Counted from the first letter of the stretch, positions 8,436 through 19,900 are shown. The stretch: 64,000 nucleotides of DNA from Mesonia sp. (GCA_012964435.1 DTTX01000073.1:8625-72624); one strand, 5' to 3'. Notes: generated from the letters alone by a model not told the origin. Numbers and translations are program-made.

Positions 8436-9698
8436 TTATAATTCTAGGGCTCTTTTAATATCGCCGTCCATTAGTAATTCTTCAGGACTTTCTAGCGCTT
8501 CTTTAATCGCCACTAAGAAACCAACAGATTCTTTACCGTCAATAATTCTGTGGTCGTAAGAAAGTGCTAAGTACATCATTGGTCTAATTTCAACCTTACC
8601 ATCTACCGCTACCGGACGCTCAATAATATTGTGCATTCCTAAAATACCACTTTGTGGCGGGTTGATGATTGGTGTTGAAAGCATAGAACCAAAAACTCCT
8701 CCGTTAGAGATCGTGAATGTACCTCCGGTCATTTCATCTACCGTAATCTTACCATCTCTTGCACGAAGTGCTAAGCGTTTTACTTCTGCCTCAACGCCTC
8801 TAAAGCTTAAATTCTCTGCATTTCTAATTACAGGAACCATTAACCCTTTTGGCCCTGAAACCGCAATACTAATATCTTTATAATCGTAAGTAATCATTTC
8901 TTTACCGTCGATCATACTATTTACTGCAGGATATTGCTCTAAGGCTCTAATCACCGCTTTTGTAAAGAAAGACATAAAACCTAAACTCACATCGTGTTTT
9001 GCCTTAAAGTCTTTTTTATATTTTTTTCTTAATTCAAAAATAGCCGACATATCTGCTTCGTTGAACGTGGTAAGCATTGCTGTTTCATTCTTAGCACTTA
9101 CTAAACGCTCTGCAACTTTACGACGAAGCATCGACATTTTCTTACGAGATTCGCTACGACTGCCGTTACCCGGAGTTCCCATCGATGGTTTTGCTTTAAC
9201 TGCGTCATCTTGAGTAATTCTTCCGTTTTTACCGGTTCCTTTCACATCTTTTGCATCGATGCCTTTTTCTGCTAAAGTTTTCTTAGCTGCCGGAGAAGGA
9301 GTTCCTGTAGCATAATTTTTATCGTCTTGTTTTTGTTCTGGAGTCGAAGATTTTGAAGGCTCTTCAGTTTTAGCATCTGCTTTATCACTGTTATCTTCTT
9401 TAGCTTCTTCTTGTCTTTCTGCTTCCTCTTTTTCAGCAGACTTTCCACCACCAGGTTTTTCTGCTTCAGTATCGATCAAGCAAACCACTTCACCTACTTG
9501 CACAGCGTCACCTTCTTCTGCTTTTAAGGTAATAATTCCGCTTGCTTCAGCAGGTAATTCTAGTGTTGCTTTATCACTATCTACCTCTGCAATCGCCTGG
9601 TCTTTCTCTACATAATCGCCATCTTCTACAAGCCATTCTGCGATTTCAACTTCTGTAATTGATTCCCCTGGTGAAGGGACTTTCATTTCTAAAGCCAT
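8436..9698 (-). CDS. odhB: 2-oxoglutarate dehydrogenase E2 (dihydrolipoyl succinyltransferase)
   Basis: Transfers the succinyl group from lipoamide to CoA in the TCA cycle. 420 aa: one lipoyl domain (lipoylated Lys43 in [11 protein letters not shown]), a Glu/Lys-rich linker (about 80-130), a peripheral E1/E3-binding domain ([20 protein letters not shown] and NGRITQDD, about 135-168), and the catalytic acyltransferase domain ending with the HxxxDG motif DHRIIDG (His383). It follows sucA by 33 bases, so E1 and E2 are cotranscribed; the E3 (lpd) gene is not in the window. Confidence 0.96.
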   Translation of the reverse strand: MALEMKVPSPGESITEVEIAEWLVEDGDYVEKDQAIAEVDSDKATLELPAEASGIITLKAEEGDAVQVGEVVCLIDTEAEKPGGGKSAEKEEAERQEEAKEDNSDKADAKTEEPSKSSTPEQKQDDKNYATGTPSPAAKKTLAEKGIDAKDVKGTGKNGRITQDDAVKAKPSMGTPGNGSRSESRKKMSMLRRKVAERLVSAKNETAMLTTFNEADMSAIFELRKKYKKDFKAKHDVSLGFMSFFTKAVIRALEQYPAVNSMIDGKEMITYDYKDISIAVSGPKGLMVPVIRNAENLSFRGVEAEVKRLALRARDGKITVDEMTGGTFTISNGGVFGSMLSTPIINPPQSGILGMHNIIERPVAVDGKVEIRPMMYLALSYDHRIIDGKESVGFLVAIKEALESPEELLMDGDIKRALEL

Positions 9699-9731
9699 AA
9701 TTTAAATAATTTCGGTATCGTATTTCTAAAG

Positions 9732-12518
9732 TTAATCATTAATTGTTTTATCGAAAACACTATCGATCACTCTTTCGTGTCTTCTCTTAAATCTTACAGC
9801 ACTACCTGCTGCCGGTGCTCCGTAGAATTTTCTACTGCAAACTCTAAAATCTCTCATTTCATTTAAATGAAGTAACAAGTGAGAATAAGCTCCCATGTTT
9901 CTTGGCTCTTCTTGCGCCCAGACTAAATCGTCTACATTTTCGTATTTATTGATGATTTCTTTGATTCTGCTCGTTGGGATCGGGAATAACTGCTCCAATC
10001 TTACTAACGCCACATCATCTCTTTCTTCTTTTTCTTTTCTATCTAACAGATCGTAATAGAACTTACCGGTACAGAAGACTAAGGTTTTAATCTTTTTAAT
10101 ATCTGCATTCGGATCGTCTAATACCGTTTGGAAACTCCCTTCAGCCAATTCTTCTTTTGTTGAAATAACTTTCGAGTGTCTCAATAAACTCTTCGGAGTA
10201 AATACAATAAGTGGTTTTCTAAAACCTACTTTTACTTGTCTTCTTAATAAATGGAAAAAGTTAGCCGGTGTTGTAACGTCTGCTACATACATATTATCTT
10301 TTGCGCAAAGCTGAAGATATCTTTCCATTCTTGCTGAAGAGTGCTCTGCTCCTTGGCCTTCGTAACCGTGAGGCAATAACATTACTAAACCATTTTGTAA
10401 TTTCCACTTATCTTCTGCAGCAGAAATATATTGATCTAGCATAATTTGCGCACCGTTACTAAAGTCTCCAAATTGCGCCTCCCAAATGGTTAAGGTTTTA
10501 GGGTTTGCCATTGCATAACCGTAATCAAAACCTACCACACCATATTCTGAAAGTAGCGAATTATAAATATAGAAATGACCTTGCTCGTCTGCAATTTGAT
10601 TATGCAACACCACTTCTTCTTCGCTTTCTTCAACTTTTAAAACTGCGTGACGGTGAGAGAATGTACCACGCTCCACATCTTGACCGGTCATTCTTACATT
10701 ATGACCTTCTTTTAGCAAAGTACCATAAGCTAAAAGTTCTGCCATACCCCAATCTAACTTATTGGTTTCGAAATACATTTTATTCCTAGCATCAATAAGT
10801 TTAGTAACTTTTCTTAAGAATTTTTTATCTTCCGGTAAGTTGGTAATTTTTTCTGCAACCGTAGTTAATTCATCTAAATCGACTTTAGTATCTACAGTTT
10901 CCATCATATCGCTTTCAGTGGCATAAGAATAACCTTCCCACTCATCTTGCATGATCGGAGTAATTACTGTAGTTTCTTCTTTACGCGAACTCTCTAAGCT
11001 ATCTTCAAGATTATCTTTATAATCTTTTTCTAGTTTCTGAACATAATCTTTCTCGATAATACCATCTTTCACTAATTTTTCAGCGTAGATATCTCTCGTA
11101 TTATCGTGCTTTGCAATTGCCTTATATAATTTTGGCTGCGTAAAACGAGGCTCATCACCTTCGTTATGACCATACTTTCTGTATCCTAAAAGATCGATAA
11201 ATACATCTCGACCAAATTCCGTTCTGAAATCTAAGGCAAATAAAATCGCATGTACTACAGCCTCTGCATCATCGGCATTTACGTGTAGTACCGGAGACAA
11301 TGTTACTTTTGCAACATCTGTACAATAAGTAGAAGATCTTGCGTCTAGGTAATTGGTGGTAAATCCGATTTGGTTATTTACAACAATATGAATAGTTCCT
11401 TCTGTTCTATAGCCTTCTAATTGCGCCATTTGAACAGTTTCATAAACTACTCCTTGCCCCGCGATCGCTGCATCACCATGAACTATGATCGGCAATACAC
11501 TTTTTGGCGAACCTAAATAATGCCCATCTTGTTTTGCTCTAGAAATACCTTCTACAACCGGACCTACTGTTTCTAAATGTGAAGGGTTTGGTGCGATATT
11601 TAAGTTGATATCTTTACCACTATCGGTCGATCTACAAGAGGTCCAACCTAAGTGATATTTCACATCACCGTCAAACACTTCTTGCTCGTAATCTTTGCCA
11701 TCAAACTCGCTAAAAATATCTTTAGCGCTTTTCCCAAAAATATTCGTCAAGGTATTTAAACGACCACGGTGAGCCATACCCATAACAAATTCTTTCACTC
11801 CTTTTTCTGCAGCAGCTTCAATAAGCGCATCAAGTGCGGGAATTAAACTCTCTCCACCTTCTAAAGAGAAACGTTTTTGACCTACATATTTAGTGTGTAG
11901 AAAACTCTCGAAAGAAACAGCTTCGTTTAATTTTTTAAGAATATGCTTTTTTTGATCATCAGAAAATTTCGGATGATTTTCATTAACATTCAACTTCTGC
12001 TGAATCCATTGAATTTCTTCCGGTTTTCTAATATACATGTATTCAATACCTATCGACTCGCAATAAATATTCTTTAGGTGTTGAATTATATTTTTTAATG
12101 AAGTAGTCCCTAATCCTAAAATCTCTCCTGCAGAAAATTCTGTTTCGAGATCTACTTGTTCTAAACCAAAATTCTCAATATCTAAAGTAGGCTCATACTT
12201 TCTTCGCTCACGAACAGGATTTGTTCTGGTAAATAAATGACCTCGAGTACGATAACCATCGATAAGCTGAACTACCTGAAATTCTTTTAAAACGTTATCG
12301 GGAATATTTACAACAGTACCATTTCCCGGTTCTTTAATGGTATTATTTTCCGAAGAAGTTTCAGTTTCATCAACTACACTTAGTCCTTTTCCAAAATCGA
12401 ATCCTTGAAAAAAAGCTCTCCAACTCGGTTCTACACTGTCAGGAAACTGCAGGTATTGATCGTAAAGTTCTGCAAAATATGCGGTGTGTGCCGCATTTAG
12501 AAATGAAAATTGATCCAT
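9732..12518 (-). CDS. sucA: 2-oxoglutarate dehydrogenase E1 component
   Basis: Thiamine-diphosphate-dependent decarboxylase of the oxoglutarate dehydrogenase complex. 928 aa, full length. The N-terminus has the E1o recruitment segment (FLNAAHTAYFAELYDQYLQF). ThDP and metal binding blocks are seen at MGMAHRGRLNTLTN, HGDAAIAGQGVVYET and VVNNQIGFTT; the C-terminal transketolase-like half has AEQGHFYIYNS-like and GHEGQGAEHSSAR-like blocks (here ADEQGHFYIYNS and GYEGQGAEHSSAR). First gene of the sucA-odhB operon. A -7 box lies about 37 bases upstream of the ATG. Confidence 0.97.
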   Translation of the reverse strand: MDQFSFLNAAHTAYFAELYDQYLQFPDSVEPSWRAFFQGFDFGKGLSVVDETETSSENNTIKEPGNGTVVNIPDNVLKEFQVVQLIDGYRTRGHLFTRTNPVRERRKYEPTLDIENFGLEQVDLETEFSAGEILGLGTTSLKNIIQHLKNIYCESIGIEYMYIRKPEEIQWIQQKLNVNENHPKFSDDQKKHILKKLNEAVSFESFLHTKYVGQKRFSLEGGESLIPALDALIEAAAEKGVKEFVMGMAHRGRLNTLTNIFGKSAKDIFSEFDGKDYEQEVFDGDVKYHLGWTSCRSTDSGKDINLNIAPNPSHLETVGPVVEGISRAKQDGHYLGSPKSVLPIIVHGDAAIAGQGVVYETVQMAQLEGYRTEGTIHIVVNNQIGFTTNYLDARSSTYCTDVAKVTLSPVLHVNADDAEAVVHAILFALDFRTEFGRDVFIDLLGYRKYGHNEGDEPRFTQPKLYKAIAKHDNTRDIYAEKLVKDGIIEKDYVQKLEKDYKDNLEDSLESSRKEETTVITPIMQDEWEGYSYATESDMMETVDTKVDLDELTTVAEKITNLPEDKKFLRKVTKLIDARNKMYFETNKLDWGMAELLAYGTLLKEGHNVRMTGQDVERGTFSHRHAVLKVEESEEEVVLHNQIADEQGHFYIYNSLLSEYGVVGFDYGYAMANPKTLTIWEAQFGDFSNGAQIMLDQYISAAEDKWKLQNGLVMLLPHGYEGQGAEHSSARMERYLQLCAKDNMYVADVTTPANFFHLLRRQVKVGFRKPLIVFTPKSLLRHSKVISTKEELAEGSFQTVLDDPNADIKKIKTLVFCTGKFYYDLLDRKEKEERDDVALVRLEQLFPIPTSRIKEIINKYENVDDLVWAQEEPRNMGAYSHLLLHLNEMRDFRVCSRKFYGAPAAGSAVRFKRRHERVIDSVFDKTIND

Positions 12519-12554
12519 AGATAGGAATATACACTTATGTTTTTAAAACATTGT

Positions 12555-12562
12555 CAAAAATA
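12555..12562 (-). promoter_or_regulatory. -7 box TATTTTTG before sucA-odhB
   Basis: Exact TAnnTTTG on the minus strand, giving a leader of about 30 bases. No good -33 TTG was found at the usual spacing. Confidence 0.45.
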
Positions 12563-12678
12563 CAATTTTTACAAGATATAGACCGAAATAAATTATAAAT
12601 TTCTACTATAGTTGAAGATATTTTTCTCTATAGCATTGAGACTTTATGAAAATTTAACAAAGTTTATGCAATCGATTA

Positions 12679-13653
12679 CTATATCGTTCTTGTTAATAAA
12701 CTTTCGCCTAAGTCTTTTAAAATTTGCTTTTGCTCTCTTTTAATATCTAAATTTTCTAAAAGATCGAATGCTTTTTGAGTGTAATCGTGAATCGCATTTT
12801 TTGTTTTATCTGCAGCACCACATTCTTCAAATAACTGTTTTACCGCTTCAACTTTTTGAGAACTATCTGAAGGAAATATGGTATACAAATGTCTTAATTG
12901 CTCAGCTTCTTGCTCTGGTAAATTCTTCAAAGCCTGCAAATACAAATAGGTTTTCTTATTTTCAATAATATCGCCACCTACCTGCTTTCCAAAGGTTTTT
13001 GGATCGCCAAATGCATCTAAATAATCGTCTTGTAACTGAAAAGCAATTCCTATTAAACGACCGTATTCATAAATTTCTTTTTGAAGTGATTTAGGTGCGT
13101 TAGCAACGATCGCTCCCATTTCTAAAGATGCACCTACTAAAACTGCTGTTTTATATTCGATCATGGTAAGATATTCTTCAATAGAAACATCATCTCTAGT
13201 TTCAAAATCGATATCATATTGTTGACCTTCACAAACCTCGATCGCTGTTCTGCTAAATAATTTTGCTAGCTCTTTAAATTGATGACCTTCGTAATTCTCA
13301 AACAACTGGTAAGCTTTGATCAGCATAGCATCACCCGAAAGAATACCGGTATTTATATCCCACTTTTCATGAACGGTAGCTTTACCTCTTCGCAAAGGAG
13401 CATCATCCATAATATCGTCGTGAACTAACGAGAAGTTATGAAAAACCTCGATCGCTAAAGCCGCATCTAATGCTTTTTTATATGAAGTACCACAGGCTTC
13501 AGCAGCAATTAAAACTAAAACCGGGCGTAAGCGCTTTCCTCCTAACTGTAGAATATACGAGATCGGCTCATAGAGATTTACCGGTTCTTTTTCCGACAAA
13601 CTACTCTTTAAATAATTTAAAAACTCTTCTCGATAGAAAGAAATATCGCTCAT
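12679..13653 (-). CDS. Polyprenyl (geranylgeranyl-type) diphosphate synthase
   Basis: Condenses isopentenyl diphosphate with allylic diphosphates to make the chain used for menaquinone or carotenoids. 324 aa, all-alpha prenyltransferase fold. The first Asp-rich motif is DDIMD (79-83) followed by RRG, the second is DDYLD (209-213), and GGKRLRP (38-44) binds diphosphate. Phe at position -5 from the first motif suggests a shorter chain such as C20, but chain length cannot be fixed from this. It is divergent from the TetR gene and has a weakly marked 3' end. Confidence 0.93.
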   Translation of the reverse strand: MSDISFYREEFLNYLKSSLSEKEPVNLYEPISYILQLGGKRLRPVLVLIAAEACGTSYKKALDAALAIEVFHNFSLVHDDIMDDAPLRRGKATVHEKWDINTGILSGDAMLIKAYQLFENYEGHQFKELAKLFSRTAIEVCEGQQYDIDFETRDDVSIEEYLTMIEYKTAVLVGASLEMGAIVANAPKSLQKEIYEYGRLIGIAFQLQDDYLDAFGDPKTFGKQVGGDIIENKKTYLYLQALKNLPEQEAEQLRHLYTIFPSDSSQKVEAVKQLFEECGAADKTKNAIHDYTQKAFDLLENLDIKREQKQILKDLGESLLTRTI

Positions 13654-13748
13654 AGCAAAAAATTTCGGCTAAAATACCATAATTCATCGATTTTAAAACC
13701 TCGAAAATTATTTAATAATTATTTAACGAAAAACTTTGGAAACTTTTT

Positions 13749-13777
13749 TTGTTTTCAAAGTTTCCGTGTTACTTTTG
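13749..13777 (+). promoter_or_regulatory. Promoter of the TetR-efflux operon (TTG / TACTTTTG)
   Basis: A -33 TTG (13749-13751) and a -7 box TACTTTTG (13770-13777), 18 bases apart, match the Bacteroidota consensus. The expected start of transcription is near 13784, only a few bases before the ATG at 13788. An in-frame TTG at 13749 is therefore part of the promoter and not a start codon. Confidence 0.65.
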
Positions 13778-13787
13778 CCCCCCGATT

Positions 13788-14393
13788 ATGAAAGAAGATA
13801 TTTTAGATACCGCTACAGAAATGTTTTTAAGCTTAGGCTTTAAAAGCGTTACGATGGATGATATTGCTGAAAAACTTAGCATATCTAAAAAGACCATTTA
13901 CAGCCATTTCCCCAACAAAGGAAAATTGGTTGAAGCTTGTGCAATTGAGTTATTTAATTGCATTACCGAAGGAATCGACAAAATTATTGCTGAAGAGCAT
14001 AACCCGATCGATGAACTTTTAAAAATTCACGAATTTATTTTAAAAAGACTTAAAGAAGAAAAAGCCTCTCCGCAATTTCAACTTTGTAAGTACTACCCTA
14101 AAGTCGATGAAACCCTTAAAGACTTAAAGGTTGAACGAATGAAATTAAGTATTGGCAATAATTTAAAGCGAGGAAAAGAAAACGGGTATTACCGTAAAGA
14201 CATTGATAATGAGATCGTACTCAACTTTTATTTTATGACTTTAGAAGGAATAAAAGACAGTGAATATTTCCCTATGGATAAATATACAATTCCATATTTA
14301 GTAAATCACTTTTTAGACTATCACTTTAGAGCCATTGCCTCACAAAAAGGGCTAGAATATATTAACAACCTTAATCTTAATCACAACTCATGA
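13788..14393 (+). CDS. TetR/AcrR-family transcriptional regulator
   Basis: 201 aa. The N-terminal helix-turn-helix is typical (DILDTATEMFLSLGFKSVTM, then IAEKLSISKKTIYSHFPNKG). The C-terminal ligand-binding part is divergent, so the inducer is unknown. The ATG at 13788 is chosen over an in-frame TTG at 13749 because the latter lies inside the promoter. Its stop overlaps the tolC-like ATG by 4 bases (ATGA), so the regulator is the first gene of the efflux operon and probably represses it together with itself. The autoregulation is inferred. Confidence 0.92.
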   Translation: MKEDILDTATEMFLSLGFKSVTMDDIAEKLSISKKTIYSHFPNKGKLVEACAIELFNCITEGIDKIIAEEHNPIDELLKIHEFILKRLKEEKASPQFQLCKYYPKVDETLKDLKVERMKLSIGNNLKRGKENGYYRKDIDNEIVLNFYFMTLEGIKDSEYFPMDKYTIPYLVNHFLDYHFRAIASQKGLEYINNLNLNHNS

Positions 14394-15760
14394 GAATTTA
14401 CTTAAGTTGTTTTCTACTTATTTTTAGTGCAACACTATTTGCACAAGAAAGCACTACGAGCAAAGAAATTTATGCTTTTAGCTTGGAAGAAGCGATTGAT
14501 TTTGCTTTAGACAGTAGTTACACAGCCATAAACGCAAAGAGAGATATTGCAGCTGCCGCAAAGAAAAAATGGGAAACTACTGCAGATGGTTTACCACAAA
14601 TTAGTGGAGCTGTAGATTACCAAAACAACCTCAAGCAACCTGTACAATTAATACCCGCAGAATTTTTTGGCGGTCCTCCTGGAACATATTCTCCAGTGGT
14701 ATTTGGAACAAAACAAAATCTTTCTGCAACGGCTACGGCAAGCCAATTATTGTTTGATGGCTCATATATTGTAGGAGTTCGTGCGGCTAAAACTTTCGAG
14801 AAATACACCACGACCAATGCAGAACGTACCGCTTTAGAAATTCGGCAAGATGTGATCGACGCTTACGGAAATGTTTTATTAGCTGAAGAAAGCGTTTCAA
14901 TTTTAAAAAGTAACAAAGACAACCTTCAAGATAATCTGGAAGAAACTCGTAAAATTTACGAAAACGGATTACAAGAAGAAGAAAGTGTCGAGCAGTTACA
15001 GATAACTTACTTACAAATAAGTAATGAATTAAATAATGCAGAACGTTTAGTAGCTATTGCACGTGACGCTTTAAAACTTACACTAGGCATTTCTTTAGAC
15101 AAAGAAGTGAACCTTATCGATAATTTAGAAGGTTTAGTAGAAGAAAATATAAGCTTACCTCTTCTTAATTCTGAAATGAATATTGAAGAGAATTTAGATT
15201 ATCAATTAGCGCAAGTACAAATTGAACAGCGCGAACACGAACTTAATTTACAAAAAGCTAAGGCCCTCCCAACGCTATCAACTTTCATCAATTACGGTAC
15301 AACGGGAAATAGCCAAAAATTCACGTTTTTAAATGATAACCAACAGTGGTTCCAATCTTCGATATGGGGCGTGAGTTTAAACATTCCTATTTTTAGTTCA
15401 TTAAAAAGAAGTGCGCAAACTGCACAAGCTAGAATTGCTCTAGACCAAGCGCAAACGCAATTCGAACAATCTAAAGAGCAAATTCGTTTAGGGATGACGC
15501 GAGCTACAAATGATTATCAATACGCCATTGAAAAGTATCGTACCTCTGAGCAAAATCTTGATTTAGCCGAAAGAATTGAAAATAAAAATCAGGTTAAATT
15601 TTCTGAAGGTATTGCAACAAGTTTTGAGCTTAGACAAGCACAAACTCAACTTTACGATGCCCAACAAGAATTATTGCAATCGATGCTAGAAGTATTAAAT
15701 GCGAAAGCAGCATTAGAAACATTACTCAATACACCTAATATTAACTTTACCAATAAATAA
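14390..15760 (+). CDS. TolC-family outer membrane efflux protein
   Basis: 456 aa with a signal peptide ending near FSATLFAQ. Two long, repeated coiled-coil halves (Ala/Gln/Glu-rich helices such as QTAQARIALDQAQTQFEQ) and short barrel strands match the TolC trimer family: outer-membrane tunnel of a tripartite pump. It overlaps the TetR stop by 4 bases and is followed after 4 bases by the adaptor gene. With the RND gene the complete pump is encoded here. The exported compound is unknown. Confidence 0.93.
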   Translation: MRIYLSCFLLIFSATLFAQESTTSKEIYAFSLEEAIDFALDSSYTAINAKRDIAAAAKKKWETTADGLPQISGAVDYQNNLKQPVQLIPAEFFGGPPGTYSPVVFGTKQNLSATATASQLLFDGSYIVGVRAAKTFEKYTTTNAERTALEIRQDVIDAYGNVLLAEESVSILKSNKDNLQDNLEETRKIYENGLQEEESVEQLQITYLQISNELNNAERLVAIARDALKLTLGISLDKEVNLIDNLEGLVEENISLPLLNSEMNIEENLDYQLAQVQIEQREHELNLQKAKALPTLSTFINYGTTGNSQKFTFLNDNQQWFQSSIWGVSLNIPIFSSLKRSAQTAQARIALDQAQTQFEQSKEQIRLGMTRATNDYQYAIEKYRTSEQNLDLAERIENKNQVKFSEGIATSFELRQAQTQLYDAQQELLQSMLEVLNAKAALETLLNTPNINFTNK

Positions 15761-15764
15761 AATC

Positions 15765-16934
15765 ATGAAAAAGTTTTTATTCCTTTCTTTTATCAGCCTT
15801 AGCATAATTGCTTGTGGCGACAAAGAAAAATCTGTAGAAGAAATTATAGAAGACGGAAATCTTTCTGAAATAAGAGCTAAAAAATCTGAGCTTACTACAC
15901 AACAAAATCAGTTAAAAGAGCAGATCGAGTTATTAAATGATGAAATTGAAAAATTAGACACCAATACAGTTAGAACTTTAGTAACTGTAGAGACTTTAAA
16001 AGATACACTTTTTAAACATTATGTTGAAGTACAAGGTGATGTAGAAACAGACCAAAATATTATTATTTACCCGGAGTTTTCAGGAATTCTTACTAGTATT
16101 TATGTAGAAGAAGGTCAAAAAGTAAGTAAAGGTCAACGTTTAGCAAAAATTGATGATGGTGGTTTATCGAGCCAATTGGCACAATCTGAATCTCAGTTAG
16201 CTTTAGCAAAAACCACTTACGAAAGACAAGAACGCCTTTGGAATCAAAATATCGGTTCAGAAATTCAATATCTAGAAGCGAAAACCAATTACGAGGCTAT
16301 GCAAAATTCGGTTAATCAATTACGCACACAGCTTTCAAAAACAGTGATCACAGCTCCATTCGCCGGTACGATCGATCAAGTAATTGCAGACGAAGGTCAA
16401 GTCGTGAGCCCGGGGCAAAATCAAATATTCCGCTTGGTAAACTTAAATAAGATGTACGTTACTGCAGAAGTACCGGAGACTTATTTAGGAAAGATCAATA
16501 AAGGAACCGAAGTTTTAATAGAATTAAGTTCTATTGGTAAAGAATTCGAAGGTAGTGTAGCGCAAGTTTCAGATTTCATTAACCCAAACAACAGAAGCTT
16601 TCAGGTAAAAGTGAATGTTCCTAATGAAGAAGGACTTGTAAAACCAAACCTTATCGCTACGGTAAAACTTAACGATTACACTTCAGAAAACGCCATTGTA
16701 ATTCCTTTAAATATTTTACAGGAGAATGCAGAAGGTAAAAGTATCGCTTATACGGTAAAGAAAGAATCTGACACTACCGGTATTGCACAAAGAAAAATTG
16801 TAAAAACCGGTTTAAACTACAATGATAAAATTGAAGTTTTAGAAGGTTTAGAAGGAGGACAAACTATTATTGTTGAAGGTGCCCGATCTACAAGAGAAGG
16901 ACAAGAAGTAAAAATAAGTACAGATGTCAACTAA
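15765..16934 (+). CDS. RND efflux periplasmic adaptor (membrane fusion) lipoprotein
   Basis: 389 aa. Lipobox SIIAC gives a lipid-anchored N-terminus. Directly after it a charged coiled coil (about 30-65, e.g. LTTQQNQLKEQIELLNDEIE) precedes the first lipoyl half-motif, which is unusual compared with AcrA, where the only hairpin lies between the two halves. The half-motifs (GILTSIYVEEGQKVSKGQRL and APFAGTIDQVIADEGQVVSP) flank the alpha-hairpin; beta-barrel and membrane-proximal domains follow. It overlaps the RND gene by 11 bases. Links the inner membrane pump to TolC. Confidence 0.93.
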   Translation: MKKFLFLSFISLSIIACGDKEKSVEEIIEDGNLSEIRAKKSELTTQQNQLKEQIELLNDEIEKLDTNTVRTLVTVETLKDTLFKHYVEVQGDVETDQNIIIYPEFSGILTSIYVEEGQKVSKGQRLAKIDDGGLSSQLAQSESQLALAKTTYERQERLWNQNIGSEIQYLEAKTNYEAMQNSVNQLRTQLSKTVITAPFAGTIDQVIADEGQVVSPGQNQIFRLVNLNKMYVTAEVPETYLGKINKGTEVLIELSSIGKEFEGSVAQVSDFINPNNRSFQVKVNVPNEEGLVKPNLIATVKLNDYTSENAIVIPLNILQENAEGKSIAYTVKKESDTTGIAQRKIVKTGLNYNDKIEVLEGLEGGQTIIVEGARSTREGQEVKISTDVN

Positions 16935-19900
16935 AAACACGCAAAAAGAATTTTCTATATCATCTTGGGCCATCAGTAACAACATGACGGTCTATGTGAT
17001 TATAGCTATTGTATTGCTTGGCGGACTATTATCTTATTATAGTATGCCGCGTGAAGCATTTCCGGAGATCGTTGAAACTAAAATCTATATAAGTTCTGTA
17101 AACCCGGGTAACTCTGCAGAAGATGTAGAAAAATTTATAACAGAACCTTTAGAAGAAGAGTTTAACGATGTTGCCGGAGTAAGAGAGATCACTTCAACAA
17201 CTTTACAAGATTATTCGATCGTAATTGTAGAGTTTGAAGAAGATATTGAAGTTCCTGTCGCTAAACAAAAAATTAAAGACAAGGTAGATCTTGTAAAGGC
17301 AGAAACCACTTGGCCAACCTTAGATAACGGCGCTAAAGTAGAACCTAATGTTTTTGATCTTAATATTTCTGAAGAACAGCCAATCTTAAATGTGAATCTT
17401 ACCGGAGATTATACGGTACAGCAATTAAAAGATTATGCAGAATATCTACAGGATAAAATTGAATTACTTCCACAGATCAAAGAAGCAACCATTCGCGGGG
17501 CTGAAGAAAAAGAAGTTGAAATCGCGGTTGATGTTTATAAAATGACTGCTTCAAAAATTAGCTTCAACGACATTGTAAATGCCATTAGCTACGAAAATAA
17601 AACCATCTCTGGCGGTAACGTAACCGAAAATGGGGTACAAAAGAACATCCGTGTTATTGGTGAGATCGATGATCCTAAAGAATTAGAAGAGGTAGTTGTA
17701 AAACGTGAAGGCGGAGTAACTTATTTAAGAGATATTGCTCAAATTAACTTTCAAGAAAAAGACGCTACCACTTTTGCAAGAGAATATGGAGAACCTGTAG
17801 TAATGCTCGATATTAAAAAGCGTGCAGGTAAAAATATGATCGAAGCTGTAGAAGAGATCAAACAGATCGTAAAAATTGAAGAAGAAGAATACTTCCCGGA
17901 AAACTTACATATTTCGATCACTAACGATCAATCGATCAAAACCGAAAATCAAGTAAACGACTTGGTAAACAATATTATTTTCGGGGTTATCTTAGTGGTT
18001 GGAGTTTTAATGTTTTTCTTAGGTTTTAGAAATGCACTTTTCGTAGGGGTAGCAATACCGCTATCGATGTTGCTTTCTTATATTATTTTAAGTGCTTTAG
18101 GATTTACCTTGAATACCATGGTGCTTTTTGCCTTGGTCATGGGACTGGGAATGTTGGTAGACAACGGTATTGTAGTAGTAGAGAACGTTTATACCTTAAT
18201 GAGCGAAGGTATGCCAAGAATTAAAGCTGCCAAACAAGGTTTAGGTGAAATTGCCTGGCCAATTATTGCTTCTACAGCTACCACTCTTGCTGCATTTTTC
18301 CCGTTAGGTTTATGGCCGGGAACCATTGGTAAATTCATGGTTATTTTCCCGATGACCTTATCTATCGTATTATTTTCTTCACTCTTTGTAGCATTGATCA
18401 TTAACTCGATGCTTACTTCTCAATTTATGCAAGTTGAAGAAAAAGATATGAGAAGAAAACGCGCCATTAGAGTGAGTTTAATTTTAGGTATTGCCGGTAT
18501 TATTGTTTTAGTTTCAGGATTTTTGTTAGACTCAGGCTTATTTAGAGGCTTAGGAAACCTAATGCTATTAGCGGTGATTCTACTTTGGATATATCGCTTA
18601 TTTTTGAAGAAAGCGGTAAATTACTTTCAGTATAAATCTTTAAAAAAGTTAGAGAATTTTTACGAGCGTTTCTTAAAATATTCACTTAAAGGAAAAAGAG
18701 CTTATGTGTTTTTCTTCGGAACTTTCGCAATATTGATCTTAAGTTTTATGTTGGTAGGTATTGCACAACCCAACGTGTTGTTCTTCCCGGAAAACCAACC
18801 TAACCAAATTATTACTTATATCGAATATCCGGAAGCGACTGATATCGAGAAAACTAACGAACTCACAAAAAAAATTGAAAAACGAGTTTTCGAGGCTATT
18901 AAAAAGTACGAAGACGACGGATATAATTTTATGGTGGAGTCTGCTATTTCTCAAGTTGGAGAAGGTGCAGGAAACCCTCAAACCGATGGCGGACAACAAA
19001 ACGAAATGCCACACAAAGGGAAGATCACACTTTCTATGCGCGAATTTAATGACCGTCGTGGCGTTAAAAGTTCTACGGTTTTAGAAGAAGTTCGAGAAGC
19101 GGTACAAGGCTTTCCCGGTGCTTCTGTAATTGTTGAAAAAGATGCTGCGGGACCTCCGGCTGGTTATCCAATCAATATTGAAATTAGAGGGGAAGACTAT
19201 GATCAAATGCTTGCGGAAGCACAAAAAATGCGTTCGTTTATGCAAAATTTGAGCATCGATGGTATTGAAGAATTAAAAATTGATGTTAACAAAGCTAAAC
19301 CCGAACTTAATGTAAAAGTAGATCGTAAAAAAGCAGGTAGATTAGGAGTTTCTACCGCTGTAGTTGGGCAAACCTTACGTCGTGCCATTTATGGTGAAGA
19401 AGTTTCTACCTATAAAGATGGCGACGACGATTATGAAATTAACGTACGTTTTAATGAAGATTTTAGGTACAACGAAAATGCTATTTTTAACCAGCCAATT
19501 ACCTTCAAAAATCAAAATACGGGAGAGATCATGCAAATCCCGATATCTGCGGTAGTAGATAAAAAGCAAACTTCAACATTTAGCTCGATCAAACGTAAAG
19601 AATTAAAACGTGTGATCACAATTTATTCAAATGTTTTAGGAGATTACAACGGTAATGCTATTGTAGAACAACTAAAAACAGAATTGAAGAATTACGAACT
19701 TCCAAAAGATATGAGCTTCAGCTTTACCGGTGAACAAGAAGAGCAAGCAGAAAATATGTCTTTCTTGTTAAAAGCTTTATTAATTGCTCTAGGCGGAATT
19801 CTTTTAATATTAGTTGCTCAATTTAACTCGGTTTCTAAACCTATCATCATTTTAATGGCAGTATTGTTAAGTTTAGGTGGTGTATTTATAGGCTTGGTAA

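Noticed and set aside
13749..13787. TTG start giving a 13-residue longer TetR regulator
   Set aside because: The TTG is the -33 element of the promoter and transcription would start after it.
18761..19084. 107-aa plus-strand frame inside the RND gene
   Set aside because: Shadow frame within a long, well-conserved gene.
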